From an uncultured Bacteroides sp. (GTDB lineage: Bacteria > Bacteroidota > Bacteroidia > Bacteroidales > Bacteroidaceae), in NCBI GenBank assembly GCA_902492205.1, contig CABUKU010000022.1:1-49688 (forward strand): a DNA stretch of 49,688 nucleotides. Direction: 5' to 3'. Positions 24,133 through 32,939 of this stretch are shown here, piece after piece. Position numbers and translations under genes: made by a program. Every line of letters starts with the position of its first letter. The first letter of the stretch is position 1. The notes beneath the pieces are model-generated. The model was not told the DNA's origin. It saw only the letters and a program-made list of their open reading frames with translations, and did not search any database.

Positions 24133-25947
24133 TTAATTGTATTTTATATTATCTAAAGCCTCTAGTAAAGGCTTGTCGTATTTATATATGTCATCGCAAT
24201 AACTTAATTCTCCGTTTTTGGAATAATACATTGTATAATAATCTAGAAACAGAGGTATTGATTCTTTTAGATTATAGTTTTTCAATTCTTTGTATCCCGG
24301 TTTATTAATAGCCTTTATTCCGTCTTCTGTTTCTGCCCGTAAATCCATAGCCACCCTGATGCGGTCCATGGTTACATCGTCCTTGTCTTTCAGGAGAAAG
24401 AAAGCAAAGTCGAGTGCTTTTTCAAGCCTTACACAGCCATGACTCACTCCTCTGTTTACTTTCATAAAAGCCCAGCGGGAAGGTGTGTCGTGCAAATATA
24501 CGGCAAATTCATTTGGAAAACGAAAAATAATACGCCCTAATGAATTGCCTTGTTTATTATCCTGTTTAACAGTGAAAGGAACGCCGCCTTTGTATTTAGA
24601 CCATTTTATGCTGTGAGGGTTTACTGCATTTCCTTGCAAATCGTAAACTTTCATTCTGTTTCTGCGAAAATAACTTGTATCCCTTCGGTAGGAAGGAATG
24701 ATTTCTTTGCGTATGATAGATTGGGGGACATTCCAGTAAGGATTCAGTTCCATGTAACTTATTTTGCTTGTGAGCAGAGGAGTTTTATTTCTTGGCGAAC
24801 CACAGCATATTCTCATTTCAAGAATAGAATCTTTTTCATTGTCGAAAGCTTGAAGCATAAATGCCGCTACATTTACTGACGCATATTTATTCCCTTTTTC
24901 TAACTTTGATTGCCACCGCATACGTTCCATGTTTATTTCCAGACGTTTTTTATAATAACTCAGCGGTCTGTTGAGATAATTAATAGTAAAAGAACCAATA
25001 GAATTATCTGTTGCCAAACGGTTTTTTAAGCGAAAGCGGTTGGTTGCGTCTAATATTTCCCGGGTTAAAATGTTATTGCTTGTGTGGTAACTTGAATCAA
25101 GTTCACCAAAGTTCTTCAAGTTTTCAGCAATAAAGGGGATAGCTTCGTTAGCATCACCTACTTCCAATAGCAGAGTTCCTATATCGGGTATCTGTTTATT
25201 ATTACGGTTTCCCAATTTTGTTATCCGTATAAGCTCATCTTGCATACTTTTATAGAATTTACTTTGTGGCTGTATTTCTTTTAAATATGCATTGGCATCT
25301 GTTCGGGCCGAATGAAGAGCTTGCAATGCAGCTTCTTCGTTCCATTTTTTGAGTTGGATGGTATAGAGTGATTTCTTTTTGTTTTTTCCGTCACTTGTTT
25401 TTATTGGCTGACCGGTTTTACCTTCTTCGTCTTCGAGTTCATTCAAAACTTTGTGTGGATCAATAAATCCATAACTAAGTCCACCTACATAGTACAAATA
25501 TGCTTTTGAGAATGTATATTCTACTTCACCTAATAATTCATTAATATTATCTTCATCGTTTATGTTCAATGAACGTAACTTCTCTATTTTGTTTTTTATG
25601 TCGGCCGGATAAAATATATCCCGGTTCAAGGCATGCTGCAAAGAAGAGTTATCCAACCAATAAAGAAGGCTGTCTATACGGGAGTTGTTTGTCAAACCGT
25701 TAATCCAGATAAAGGAGCCTTTATCTTTGTAAAAGTTGTGAATGGCATTGTTATTTAAAGTAGATGCTTTTTCGCAGCTTTTGTTTATATAACTCAGGAT
25801 TTTATTTCTATTGATTGTTAAGTTCGGCTTGGAGAGTTTTTTCCATGAAGCAACAGTCGGATATTCAAAAGAGTCCTGTTTGTTTGAGTTGCACGCCGTC
25901 AGGCATATAAATACTATGATAGATAAAAGAACAAATAATTTTCTCAT
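24133..25947 (-). CDS. L,D-transpeptidase (YcbB-like, YkuD domain) lipoprotein
   Basis: From the MRKLF methionine the protein has 604 residues; an earlier in-frame ATG five codons upstream is less likely. A lipoprotein signal with lipobox LTAC comes first. A long helical/peptidoglycan-binding region (to about 330) follows, then a YkuD catalytic domain with the signature SHGCVRL, in which C505 is the nucleophile. YcbB-type enzymes form 3-3 cross-links in peptidoglycan. It precedes the ECF sigma gene by 11 bp. This ties cell-wall remodelling to the stress module. Confidence 0.9.
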   Translation of the reverse strand: MRKLFVLLSIIVFICLTACNSNKQDSFEYPTVASWKKLSKPNLTINRNKILSYINKSCEKASTLNNNAIHNFYKDKGSFIWINGLTNNSRIDSLLYWLDNSSLQHALNRDIFYPADIKNKIEKLRSLNINDEDNINELLGEVEYTFSKAYLYYVGGLSYGFIDPHKVLNELEDEEGKTGQPIKTSDGKNKKKSLYTIQLKKWNEEAALQALHSARTDANAYLKEIQPQSKFYKSMQDELIRITKLGNRNNKQIPDIGTLLLEVGDANEAIPFIAENLKNFGELDSSYHTSNNILTREILDATNRFRLKNRLATDNSIGSFTINYLNRPLSYYKKRLEINMERMRWQSKLEKGNKYASVNVAAFMLQAFDNEKDSILEMRICCGSPRNKTPLLTSKISYMELNPYWNVPQSIIRKEIIPSYRRDTSYFRRNRMKVYDLQGNAVNPHSIKWSKYKGGVPFTVKQDNKQGNSLGRIIFRFPNEFAVYLHDTPSRWAFMKVNRGVSHGCVRLEKALDFAFFLLKDKDDVTMDRIRVAMDLRAETEDGIKAINKPGYKELKNYNLKESIPLFLDYYTMYYSKNGELSYCDDIYKYDKPLLEALDNIKYN

Positions 25948-25988
25948 AATAGCATAACACAAAATTGTGTCTTAGTGTTTGTGTTTCG

Positions 25989-26018
25989 CAAAGATATTCA
26001 GTTTTGTCAAATATCAAA
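25989..26018 (-). promoter_or_regulatory. Promoter of the L,D-transpeptidase/sigma operon
   Basis: On the minus strand TTTG (26015-26018) precedes TATCTTTG (25989-25996) by 18 bp. The leader contains a small hairpin with ACACAA and TTGTGT arms just before the start codon. Confidence 0.65.
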
Positions 26019-26045
26019 CAATTTGTCAAGTAAAGAAATACATAT

Positions 26046-26960
26046 TTATAGTTTTATGCATAGATTTTCTTTAGCCAGTATGGTATTGGGAAAGATTGGA
26101 ATCGCCTCATTAAGTAAAACAGATTCATCGTCATAACGTGCAGAAAAGTGTCCGATGACTAATTTTTTTACTTGAGCATTTGCAGCAAGTTCTGCTGCTT
26201 GCGAAGCGGTTGTATGATATGTTTCTTTTGCTCTTGGCAGGTCTTCTTCGGCAAAGGTTGCTTCGTGGAATAATAGGTCGACACCTTGCACCTGCTCGGC
26301 AAGTTGCTTCATATAAATTGTATCAGAGCAATAAGCATATTTACGTGGAGGTTCGCTTGGACGGGTAAGGCGGTTGTTGGGTATTACTTCACCTTCGGGG
26401 GTAGTATAATCCATTCCGTTTTTGATTCTGTTCAGTTCATAAACCGGGACTTCATAAAAGTCTATCATGTCACGTATGATGTGGTTAGGACGTTGCTTTT
26501 CTGCGAATAGGAAACCACAGCAAGGAATACGATGTTTTAAAGTTATCGTTTGTACGGTAATTGAACGGTCCTCATATATAATTGCGGATTGTTTCGTTTC
26601 AAACTCTTTGAATGTCACTTTATAAGGTAAGTTTTTACAGAAGAAATCCAATAATGGGGCGAATATCTTTTCTGCATTTTGGGGAGCATGTATGCATAGC
26701 TCGGCTGTTCTTCCCAACATTCCGAGGGTAGATATTAAACCGGGAAGTCCGAAACAGTGGTCGCCATGCAGATGGGAGATGAATATATGATTTAATCTGG
26801 AGAACTTTAAACGGGATTTACGAAATTGCATTTGTGCTCCTTCTCCACAATCTACCATGAATAGTTTGTCTCTCACGTTAATTATTTGCGAAGTGGGGAA
26901 GTGACGGGAAGTGGGCAGTGCAGAGCCGCATCCTAATATATTTATTTCAAATTTCTCCAT
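26046..26960 (-). CDS. rnz: Ribonuclease Z
   Basis: RNase Z is a metallo-beta-lactamase-fold endonuclease that cuts the 3' trailer from precursor tRNAs in the cytoplasm. The zinc motif is present as HLHGDH in ISHLHGDHCFGLPG. The N-terminus has the family's GCGSALPTSRHFPTSQ, and the later FHEATF and IGHFSARY motifs are also typical. From the MEKFEIN start the protein has 304 residues, matching bacterial RNase Z. Eight codons further upstream are open but lie over the -7 element at 26982-26989. Confidence 0.93.
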   Translation of the reverse strand: MEKFEINILGCGSALPTSRHFPTSQIINVRDKLFMVDCGEGAQMQFRKSRLKFSRLNHIFISHLHGDHCFGLPGLISTLGMLGRTAELCIHAPQNAEKIFAPLLDFFCKNLPYKVTFKEFETKQSAIIYEDRSITVQTITLKHRIPCCGFLFAEKQRPNHIIRDMIDFYEVPVYELNRIKNGMDYTTPEGEVIPNNRLTRPSEPPRKYAYCSDTIYMKQLAEQVQGVDLLFHEATFAEEDLPRAKETYHTTASQAAELAANAQVKKLVIGHFSARYDDESVLLNEAIPIFPNTILAKENLCIKL

Positions 26961-26981
26961 GAAGTATTCTGTTTGCTTTGG

Positions 26982-26989
26982 CAAAGGTA
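26982..26989 (-). promoter_or_regulatory. -7 promoter element of rnz
   Basis: TACCTTTG on the minus strand fits TAnnTTTG. It implies a transcript start near 26975 and supports the rnz start at 26960. It abuts the rpsA terminator. Confidence 0.5.
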
Positions 26990-26994
26990 TAAAT

Positions 26995-27027
26995 AAAAAA
27001 GGTTACCGGATAGTCCGATAACCTTTT
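26995..27027 (-). terminator. Terminator of rpsA
   Basis: AAAAAGGTTACCGGA and TCCGATAACCTTTTT pair around a three-base loop, starting 25 bp after the rpsA stop codon. A T-run follows on the minus strand. Confidence 0.85.
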
Positions 27028-27051
27028 TATTAAATTTATGAAGTTTATTAA

Positions 27052-28842
27052 TTACTTCTTGTTTGCTTCCATTTGTTCTTTCAAAGCTGCAAGAGCATCA
27101 ATATCACCAAGAGTTGTAGAAGCTGCTTGGTTGCTGATAGCAGGAGCTTCTTCTTTCTTAGAAGATTTCTTTGCAGTTGCTTTCTTTTCTGCTTTTTCTT
27201 CAGTCTTGGCAGCATCTTCGAAAATACGGCTGTGAGAAAGGATGATTCTCTTAGCGTCCTTGTTGAACTCGATTACTTTGAATTCGAGCTTTTCATCAAG
27301 TTGAGCTTGTGCACCGTCTTCTTTAACTAAGTGTTTAGGAGTTGCGAAACCTTCAACACCGTAAGGAAGAGCGATAACTGCACCCTTATCAAGCATTTCG
27401 ATGATAGTTCCTTCGTGTACTGAACCTACAGTAAATACTGTTTCGAATACATCCCAAGGATTTTCTTCCAATTGCTTGTGACCTAAGCTTAAACGACGGT
27501 TTTCTTTGTCGATTTCAAGAACCTGAACTTCGATGTCTGCACCAATCTGAGTGAATTCTGACGGGTGTTTAACTTTCTTAGTCCAAGAAAGGTCTGAGAT
27601 GTGGATCAATCCGTCAACACCTTCTTCGATTTCTACGAATACACCGAAGTTAGTGAAGTTACGAACCTTAGCAGTGTGCTTAGAACCTACAGGATACTTT
27701 TCTTCGATAGTTTCCCATGGATCTTGTTTCAACTGTTTGATACCTAAAGACATCTTGCGTTCTTCACGGTCAAGAGTCAAGATAACAGCTTCAACTTCGT
27801 CACCTACTTTCATGAAGTCTTGTGCAGAACGTAAGTGTTGTGACCAAGACATTTCAGATACGTGGATAAGACCTTCTACTCCTGCTGCGATTTCAATGAA
27901 TGCACCATAGTCAGCCATAACAACAACTTTACCCTTAACCTTGTCGCCAACTTTCAAGTTAGGATCAAGAGCATCCCATGGATGAGGAGTTAATTGTTTC
28001 AAGCCAAGAGCGATACGTTTCTTTTCATCATCGAAGTCAAGGATAACAACGTTAAGCTTCTGATCCAATTCAACAACTTCTTTAGGATCGCTGACACGTC
28101 CCCAAGAAAGGTCTGTAATGTGGATCAAACCGTCTACGCCACCAAGGTCGATGAATACACCGTAAGATGTGATATTTTTAACAGTTCCTTCAAGAACTTG
28201 TCCTTTTTCAAGTTTACCGATGATTTCTTTCTTCTGCTGTTCAAGTTCAGCTTCGATAAGAGCTTTGTGAGAAACAACAACGTTTTTGAATTCCTGGTTG
28301 ATCTTAACAACTTTGAATTCCATTGTTTTGCCTACAAATACATCGTAGTCGCGGATAGGCTTAACGTCGATTTGAGAACCCGGCAAGAATGCTTCGATAC
28401 CGAATACGTCAACAATCATACCACCCTTAGTGCGGCATTTGATGAAGCCCTTAATAATTTCTTCGTTTTCAAGAGCAGCGTTAACACGATCCCAAGAGCG
28501 AGTAGCACGTGCTTTCTTGTGTGAAAGGATTAATTGTCCTTTTTTGTCTTCCTGGTTTTCGATGTATACTTCTACAGTATCACCGATTTTTAAATCAGGA
28601 TTGTAACGGAATTCGTTCAAAGGAATGATACCGTCTGATTTGTAACCGATGTTAACAACAACTTCGCGTTTGTTCATTGCGATTACAGTTCCGTCAACAA
28701 CCTCACGGTCGTTCACTTTGTTAAGCGTACTGTCGTATGCTTTTTCAAGTTCGTCGTGGCTTACGCTTGTTACAGCTTCACCGTTTTCATAAGCTTCCCA
28801 GTTGAAGTCTTCAACAGGAGCTACGTTCTTTAAATTTTCCAT
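27052..28842 (-). CDS. rpsA: 30S ribosomal protein S1
   Basis: Six S1 (OB-fold) RNA-binding repeats are visible in 596 residues, beginning near positions 50, 133, 217, 303, 390 and 478. Repeats 3-5 carry the classic pattern YGVFIDLGGVDGLIHI followed by DLSW. A Lys/Ala/Glu-rich tail ends the protein. S1 binds mRNA and helps bring it to the 30S subunit. In Bacteroidetes, whose leaders lack strong Shine-Dalgarno sites, this is especially relevant. The gene is single, with its own promoter and terminator. Confidence 0.96.
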   Translation of the reverse strand: MENLKNVAPVEDFNWEAYENGEAVTSVSHDELEKAYDSTLNKVNDREVVDGTVIAMNKREVVVNIGYKSDGIIPLNEFRYNPDLKIGDTVEVYIENQEDKKGQLILSHKKARATRSWDRVNAALENEEIIKGFIKCRTKGGMIVDVFGIEAFLPGSQIDVKPIRDYDVFVGKTMEFKVVKINQEFKNVVVSHKALIEAELEQQKKEIIGKLEKGQVLEGTVKNITSYGVFIDLGGVDGLIHITDLSWGRVSDPKEVVELDQKLNVVILDFDDEKKRIALGLKQLTPHPWDALDPNLKVGDKVKGKVVVMADYGAFIEIAAGVEGLIHVSEMSWSQHLRSAQDFMKVGDEVEAVILTLDREERKMSLGIKQLKQDPWETIEEKYPVGSKHTAKVRNFTNFGVFVEIEEGVDGLIHISDLSWTKKVKHPSEFTQIGADIEVQVLEIDKENRRLSLGHKQLEENPWDVFETVFTVGSVHEGTIIEMLDKGAVIALPYGVEGFATPKHLVKEDGAQAQLDEKLEFKVIEFNKDAKRIILSHSRIFEDAAKTEEKAEKKATAKKSSKKEEAPAISNQAASTTLGDIDALAALKEQMEANKK

Positions 28843-28903
28843 TAATAATTGTTTAATAATAAATTAATTGCGTTAGACATTATATTGTTATCTAAATCGG
28901 GCG

Positions 28904-28911
28904 CAAAGATA
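28904..28911 (-). promoter_or_regulatory. -7 promoter element of rpsA
   Basis: TATCTTTG on the minus strand is a perfect TAnnTTTG, about 60 bp before the rpsA start. A partial -33 (CTTG, 28931-28934) is 19 bp upstream. Confidence 0.6.
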
Positions 28912-28998
28912 AGATTATTTTCCTGAACGACAAGCGGTTTTATTCGATTATTTTTCCATAAAACTGTGATAATCTTACCCTAAACATTGTAAATGTGC

Positions 28999-29006
28999 TA
29001 ACTTTG
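28999..29006 (+). promoter_or_regulatory. -7 promoter element of the MATE gene
   Basis: TAACTTTG matches TAnnTTTG and lies 29 bp before the MATE ATG. It is divergent from the rpsA promoter about 90 bp away. Confidence 0.55.
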
Positions 29007-29035
29007 CACGGGATTTCCGATTCAGGTTTGGTAAA

Positions 29036-30331
29036 ATGAATAAAAAGATACTTCAAATAGCGATACCTTCTATTGTTTCTAACATAACAGTCCCTTTGTT
29101 GGGGCTTATAGATGTGGCGATAGTAGGACATCTGGGCAACGCTTCCTATATCGGCGCGATAGCTGTGGGAGGAATGTTATTCAATATTATTTATTGGATA
29201 TTCGGTTTCTTGCGTATGGGAACCAGTGGAATGACCTCGCAAGCTTACGGGCAGCGTGATTTAAACGAATTAACCCATGTGTTGGTTCGTGCGGTAGTTA
29301 CAGGGTTTGTAATTGCTTCTTGCCTGATTGTTTTACAATATCCTATAAAAGAAACGGCTTTTGCCTTAATAAAAACAACTTCCGATGTGGAGTCTTTGGC
29401 AAATACCTACTTTACAATTTGTGTGTGGGGAGCACCCGCTGTATTGGGACTTTATGGCTTTGCCGGTTGGTTTATAGGAATGCAGAATTCCCGCATACCG
29501 ATGTTTATTGCCATAACACAGAACATTGTTAACATTGTGGCAAGTACCTCTTTTGTCTTTGGATTGGGAATGAAGGTGGAAGGTGTTGCGCTTGGTACGC
29601 TTATAGCTCAGTATGCCGGGCTGTTTATGGCAGTTGGCTTGTGGTTGCGTTATTACGGGCGATTGAAAATACGTATTCATCTGAAAAATAGTTTGCGACG
29701 TGATGCCATGCGTCGTTTTTTTACAGTAAACAGCGATATATTCTTCCGGACTCTTTGCTTGGTGGCGGTCACTACTTTCTTCACTTCCGTTGGGGCAAGG
29801 CAGGGCGATGTGGTTCTGGCTGTCAATACCTTGTTGATGCAGTTGTTCACGCTTTTTTCATATATAATGGATGGTTTTGCTTATGCCGGTGAAGCTCTTG
29901 CCGGACGGTATATAGGAGCCGGCAACAAACCGGCACTGCGCCGGACAATTTATTCGCTTTTTGCATGGGGAACGGGGCTTTCTTTACTGTTTACTTTGCT
30001 ATATGGCATAGGGGGAAAAGAATTTTTGGAATTGCTTACCAATGATGCAGGTGTTATTGAAGAATCGCAGACTTATTTTTATTGGGTACTTGCTATTCCG
30101 TTGGCAGGCTTTTCTGCTTTTTTGTGGGATGGTATTTTTATCGGGGCTACCGCTACGAGGCAGATGCTTTATTCCATGTTACTGGCTTCGGGGTGTTTTT
30201 TCCTTATTTATTATGTTTTCTTTCCTTCGATGGGGAACCATGCTTTATGGATGGCTTTTATTGTATATCTGTTTTTAAGAGGAGCCGTGCAAGGAATGTT
30301 GGGAAGAAAATATTTATCTTATAAAGAGTAA
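29036..30331 (+). CDS. MATE family multidrug/Na+ efflux transporter
   Basis: The 431 residues form 12 hydrophobic segments in two six-helix halves. The start IAIPSIVSNITVPLLGLIDVAIVGHLG is the MATE signature for the DinF-like branch. A second-half counterpart around SYIMDGFAYAGEALAGRYIGAG is also clear. MATE proteins export cationic drugs or metabolites in exchange for H+ or Na+ across the inner membrane. It is a single gene, divergent from rpsA, and is followed by the 0.6-kb noncoding repeat and then a convergent SIMPL gene. Confidence 0.92.
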   Translation: MNKKILQIAIPSIVSNITVPLLGLIDVAIVGHLGNASYIGAIAVGGMLFNIIYWIFGFLRMGTSGMTSQAYGQRDLNELTHVLVRAVVTGFVIASCLIVLQYPIKETAFALIKTTSDVESLANTYFTICVWGAPAVLGLYGFAGWFIGMQNSRIPMFIAITQNIVNIVASTSFVFGLGMKVEGVALGTLIAQYAGLFMAVGLWLRYYGRLKIRIHLKNSLRRDAMRRFFTVNSDIFFRTLCLVAVTTFFTSVGARQGDVVLAVNTLLMQLFTLFSYIMDGFAYAGEALAGRYIGAGNKPALRRTIYSLFAWGTGLSLLFTLLYGIGGKEFLELLTNDAGVIEESQTYFYWVLAIPLAGFSAFLWDGIFIGATATRQMLYSMLLASGCFFLIYYVFFPSMGNHALWMAFIVYLFLRGAVQGMLGRKYLSYKE

Positions 30332-30342
30332 TTTCCTATTTT

Positions 30343-30957
30343 TACCTTCAAATGTTCATTTAACATTTAGTAGGCTTAGTATTAAGAAGATAGAGTGAAC
30401 ATTAGAGTTTTGTAATGTCCACTTTATCTTCATTTTATGTTCATAAAGTCGGAAGCAATTAATCTCTCTTTTCAAGAGGGGAGATTTAGATACTTTTTCC
30501 AATCGACCGCATGTTTATTTCAATCAACAGCATGTTTAACCGAAAACAACAGGTTATTTAAAAAAAAACATAAGGACAACTAAGAGAAAACAACTGGACA
30601 TTTAAGTGAGTCAGTGTACACTAACGGGCGAGACGGTGTACGGTAACTCGGTAGTTGATGTACAGTAACTAGTAAGAAGACGTAGTGTAACTTGGAAATG
30701 AGTAGTGAAGAAAGAAAAAAGACATGTGAAAAGCTCTTTTTCCCATATGCAAATATACAACATTTTTCCCGGATTTCCAAATTTTAGCCCTTAAACAGGT
30801 GCAGTAATTTGCAGTACTTTGTTGCTTTTTAATACAATAGACTATTGTCTCCGAATGAATATAAAATGAAGATAGGATGACCATTAGAATAGCTAAATGT
30901 TCATCCTATCTTATTAGTGTTTAGCCTTCTAAATGTTAAATGAACATTTGAAGGCAA
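30343..30957. repeat. Noncoding repeat element, copy 1 (615 bp, terminal inverted repeats)
   Basis: The element fills the gap between the convergent MATE and SIMPL genes, and no ORF of note lies in it. Its ends, 30343-30370 and 30930-30957, are 28-bp inverted repeats with a single difference (opening TACCTTCAAATG, closing CATTTGAAGGCA). Each end carries a further hairpin: arms 30386-30404 with 30413-30431, and 30869-30886 with 30894-30912. The reverse complement of the left 105 bp can be aligned to the right 105 bp. The centre (30500-30693) holds nine degenerate 20-23-bp units. A second copy is at 47929-48537. A non-autonomous transposable (MITE-like) element is one reading. Confidence 0.85.
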
Positions 30958-30972
30958 AAATGGGAAATATAC

Positions 30973-31674
30973 TTAATCTTCGAGATAATAATCCAAAGTG
31001 GTAACCACCCTTATACTTTTGATGTAAGGAGTATTCGCATCACGGTCGGTGATGGTAAACTGTCCCTGATAAGCATTACGGATTTTACCTAATTTACTGT
31101 TAGAGTCTTTTGCAAACTTCTCAGCGGCTAAACGGGCATTTTTGGTTGCTTCTTCAATCATCTGAGGTTTTACATCATTCAGCTTGGTGAACTCATATTG
31201 TACATTGTAGCGGTAATCGCCTCCTGTCACGGCAATTCCCTGTTTAAGCAACTCACTTTGTTCGCCGATCAGTTTGCGCACTTGGTCTACATTTTCGGAA
31301 CTGACGGTGATAACAGATGTTACATTGTAACGGAAAGGTGAAGGGGAAGAAGAGTACCGTTCGGCCTGCATATCTATAATTTCAGGAGCCGAAACGCTTA
31401 TCTCGGATTCCTTTATATTGTTTGATTTCAGGAAACGCACAATGGCATCGTTCTTGTCATTTATACTATTATATAAGGTAAGAAGATCGTTGCCCACAAT
31501 TTTGTACATTAAAGGCCAGATTACCTTATTGGCGGGTACTTCCATTTCTGCCAGACCTTTTACATTGACCGCACGGTCTTTTTCTTTAAATCCTTCGATT
31601 CCGCTTTTAATAAAGAATCCCAATAAAACCATTCCGATAGCAAGAATGGCAGCTTCTTTCATCCAATTTTTCAT
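30973..31674 (-). CDS. SIMPL domain-containing protein (DUF541)
   Basis: An N-terminal membrane anchor or signal (about 7-25, AAILAIGMVLLGFFI) is followed by one SIMPL/DUF541 domain. Visible family features are the opening VNVKGLAEMEVPANKVIW, the long helix with NDKNDAIVRFLKSNNI, and the NARLAAEKFAKDSNSKLGKI segment. SIMPL proteins (for example E. coli YggE) are periplasmic proteins linked to oxidative or envelope stress, with no known catalytic activity. It is 233 residues long, transcribed alone, and its 3' end lies 16 bp from the repeat element. Confidence 0.9.
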   Translation of the reverse strand: MKNWMKEAAILAIGMVLLGFFIKSGIEGFKEKDRAVNVKGLAEMEVPANKVIWPLMYKIVGNDLLTLYNSINDKNDAIVRFLKSNNIKESEISVSAPEIIDMQAERYSSSPSPFRYNVTSVITVSSENVDQVRKLIGEQSELLKQGIAVTGGDYRYNVQYEFTKLNDVKPQMIEEATKNARLAAEKFAKDSNSKLGKIRNAYQGQFTITDRDANTPYIKSIRVVTTLDYYLED

Positions 31675-31708
31675 AAGCGTACAAGTTTTGCTAATTTGAG
31701 TAATAGAA

Positions 31709-31716
31709 CAAATATA
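31709..31716 (-). promoter_or_regulatory. -7 promoter element of the SIMPL gene
   Basis: TATATTTG on the minus strand, with TTGA about 18 bp upstream (31735-31738) as a weak -33 element. The leader would be about 28 nt. Confidence 0.5.
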
Positions 31717-31801
31717 GCAAATAGATTGTTTTTGTCAATGAAAAACTACCTTTAATATCCAAGTTTTTAAATTAGTGCATGGTTAATCCATTATTTTTCT
31801 A

Positions 31802-31809
31802 TAATTTTG
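31802..31809 (+). promoter_or_regulatory. -7 promoter element of rlmN
   Basis: TAATTTTG fits TAnnTTTG, 24 bp before the rlmN ATG. No clear -33 box is seen. Confidence 0.5.
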
Positions 31810-31833
31810 CCCACTAAATCTATATAAATAAGT

Positions 31834-32880
31834 ATGGTAATTTTAAAACATAAGCTTCTGGGAATGACACTTGGAGAGATTCAAAACGTAGTGGCGAGTC
31901 TCGGAATGCCTAAGTTTGCAGCCAAACAGATTGCAACATGGATATATGGAAAGAAAGTTTCGTCTATTGATGAAATGACGAATATTTCTTTGAAACATCG
32001 TGAATTGTTGAAAGACGGTTGTGAAGTGGGTGCTTCGGCTCCTGTTGAAGCGATGCGTTCTGTTGATGGAACGATTAAGTATTTGTTTCGTGTTGCGGAT
32101 GATGCTTTTGTCGAATCTGTTTACATTCCTGATGACGACCGGGCTACGCTTTGTGTTTCTTCGCAGGTGGGGTGTAAAATGAATTGCAAGTTTTGTATGA
32201 CGGGCAAGCAAGGTTTTACAATGAACCTGACTGCCAATCAGATAGTGAATCAGATATATTCCATTCCCGAAAGTGATAAATTGACAAATGTGGTGTTTAT
32301 GGGGATGGGGGAACCGTTTGATAATCTGGATGAAGTGCTGAAAGCTTTGGAAATCCTGACAGCCGATTATGGATATGGATGGAGTCCGAAGCGCATCACA
32401 GTTTCGTCGGTTGGTTTGAGAAAAGGATTAAAGCGGTTCATGGAAGAAAGCGATTGCCATTTGGCTATCAGCCTTCATTCGCCTTTCGTCGGTCAACGAA
32501 AAGAGTTGATGCCTGCCGAGCGTGCGTATTCCATCACAGAAATTGTGGAGGAATTGCGTAATTATGATTTTAGCAAACAGCGTCGTCTGTCTTTTGAATA
32601 TATTGTATTTAAAGGAGTGAATGACTCTATGATATATGCAAAAGAGTTGGTGAAGTTGCTTCGCGGACTCGATTGCAGAGTTAATCTGATTCGTTTCCAT
32701 GCTATTCCGAATGTGGATTTAGAAGGAGCGGATATGGATACTATGGTTGCTTTTCGCGACTACCTGACTTCTCACGGTGTGTTTTCAACAATTCGCGCAT
32801 CAAGGGGAGAAGATATTTTTGCTGCTTGCGGAATGCTGTCAACAGCAAAGAAGCAGCAAGAAAACGATGCGAATACCTAA
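31834..32880 (+). CDS. rlmN: Dual-specificity 23S rRNA A2503 / tRNA A37 C2-methyltransferase RlmN
   Basis: This radical SAM enzyme methylates C2 of adenosine 2503 in 23S rRNA (and A37 in some tRNAs). The 4Fe-4S motif is C114-x3-C118-x2-C121 in GCKMNCKFC, and MGMGEPFDN is the family's SAM-binding GEP region. The C-terminal cysteine that holds the methyl group appears as C332 in FAACGM. The length (348) matches the family. It stands alone behind its own -7 element, with a DUF4837 lipoprotein gene 59 bp downstream. Confidence 0.96.
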   Translation: MVILKHKLLGMTLGEIQNVVASLGMPKFAAKQIATWIYGKKVSSIDEMTNISLKHRELLKDGCEVGASAPVEAMRSVDGTIKYLFRVADDAFVESVYIPDDDRATLCVSSQVGCKMNCKFCMTGKQGFTMNLTANQIVNQIYSIPESDKLTNVVFMGMGEPFDNLDEVLKALEILTADYGYGWSPKRITVSSVGLRKGLKRFMEESDCHLAISLHSPFVGQRKELMPAERAYSITEIVEELRNYDFSKQRRLSFEYIVFKGVNDSMIYAKELVKLLRGLDCRVNLIRFHAIPNVDLEGADMDTMVAFRDYLTSHGVFSTIRASRGEDIFAACGMLSTAKKQQENDANT

Positions 32881-32939
32881 ACAACGGTGGTGAATCTTTG
32901 TTTATTGAGTATGTTTAATCATCTAAATACCATAATATT

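Noticed and set aside
27551..28524. Plus-strand ORFs of 119 and 176 codons inside rpsA
   Set aside because: They are antisense frames of a highly conserved gene and show composition typical of shadows.
30500..30693. CRISPR-like array in the repeat element core
   Set aside because: Units are 20-23 bp, degenerate and contiguous, with no unique spacers and no cas genes.
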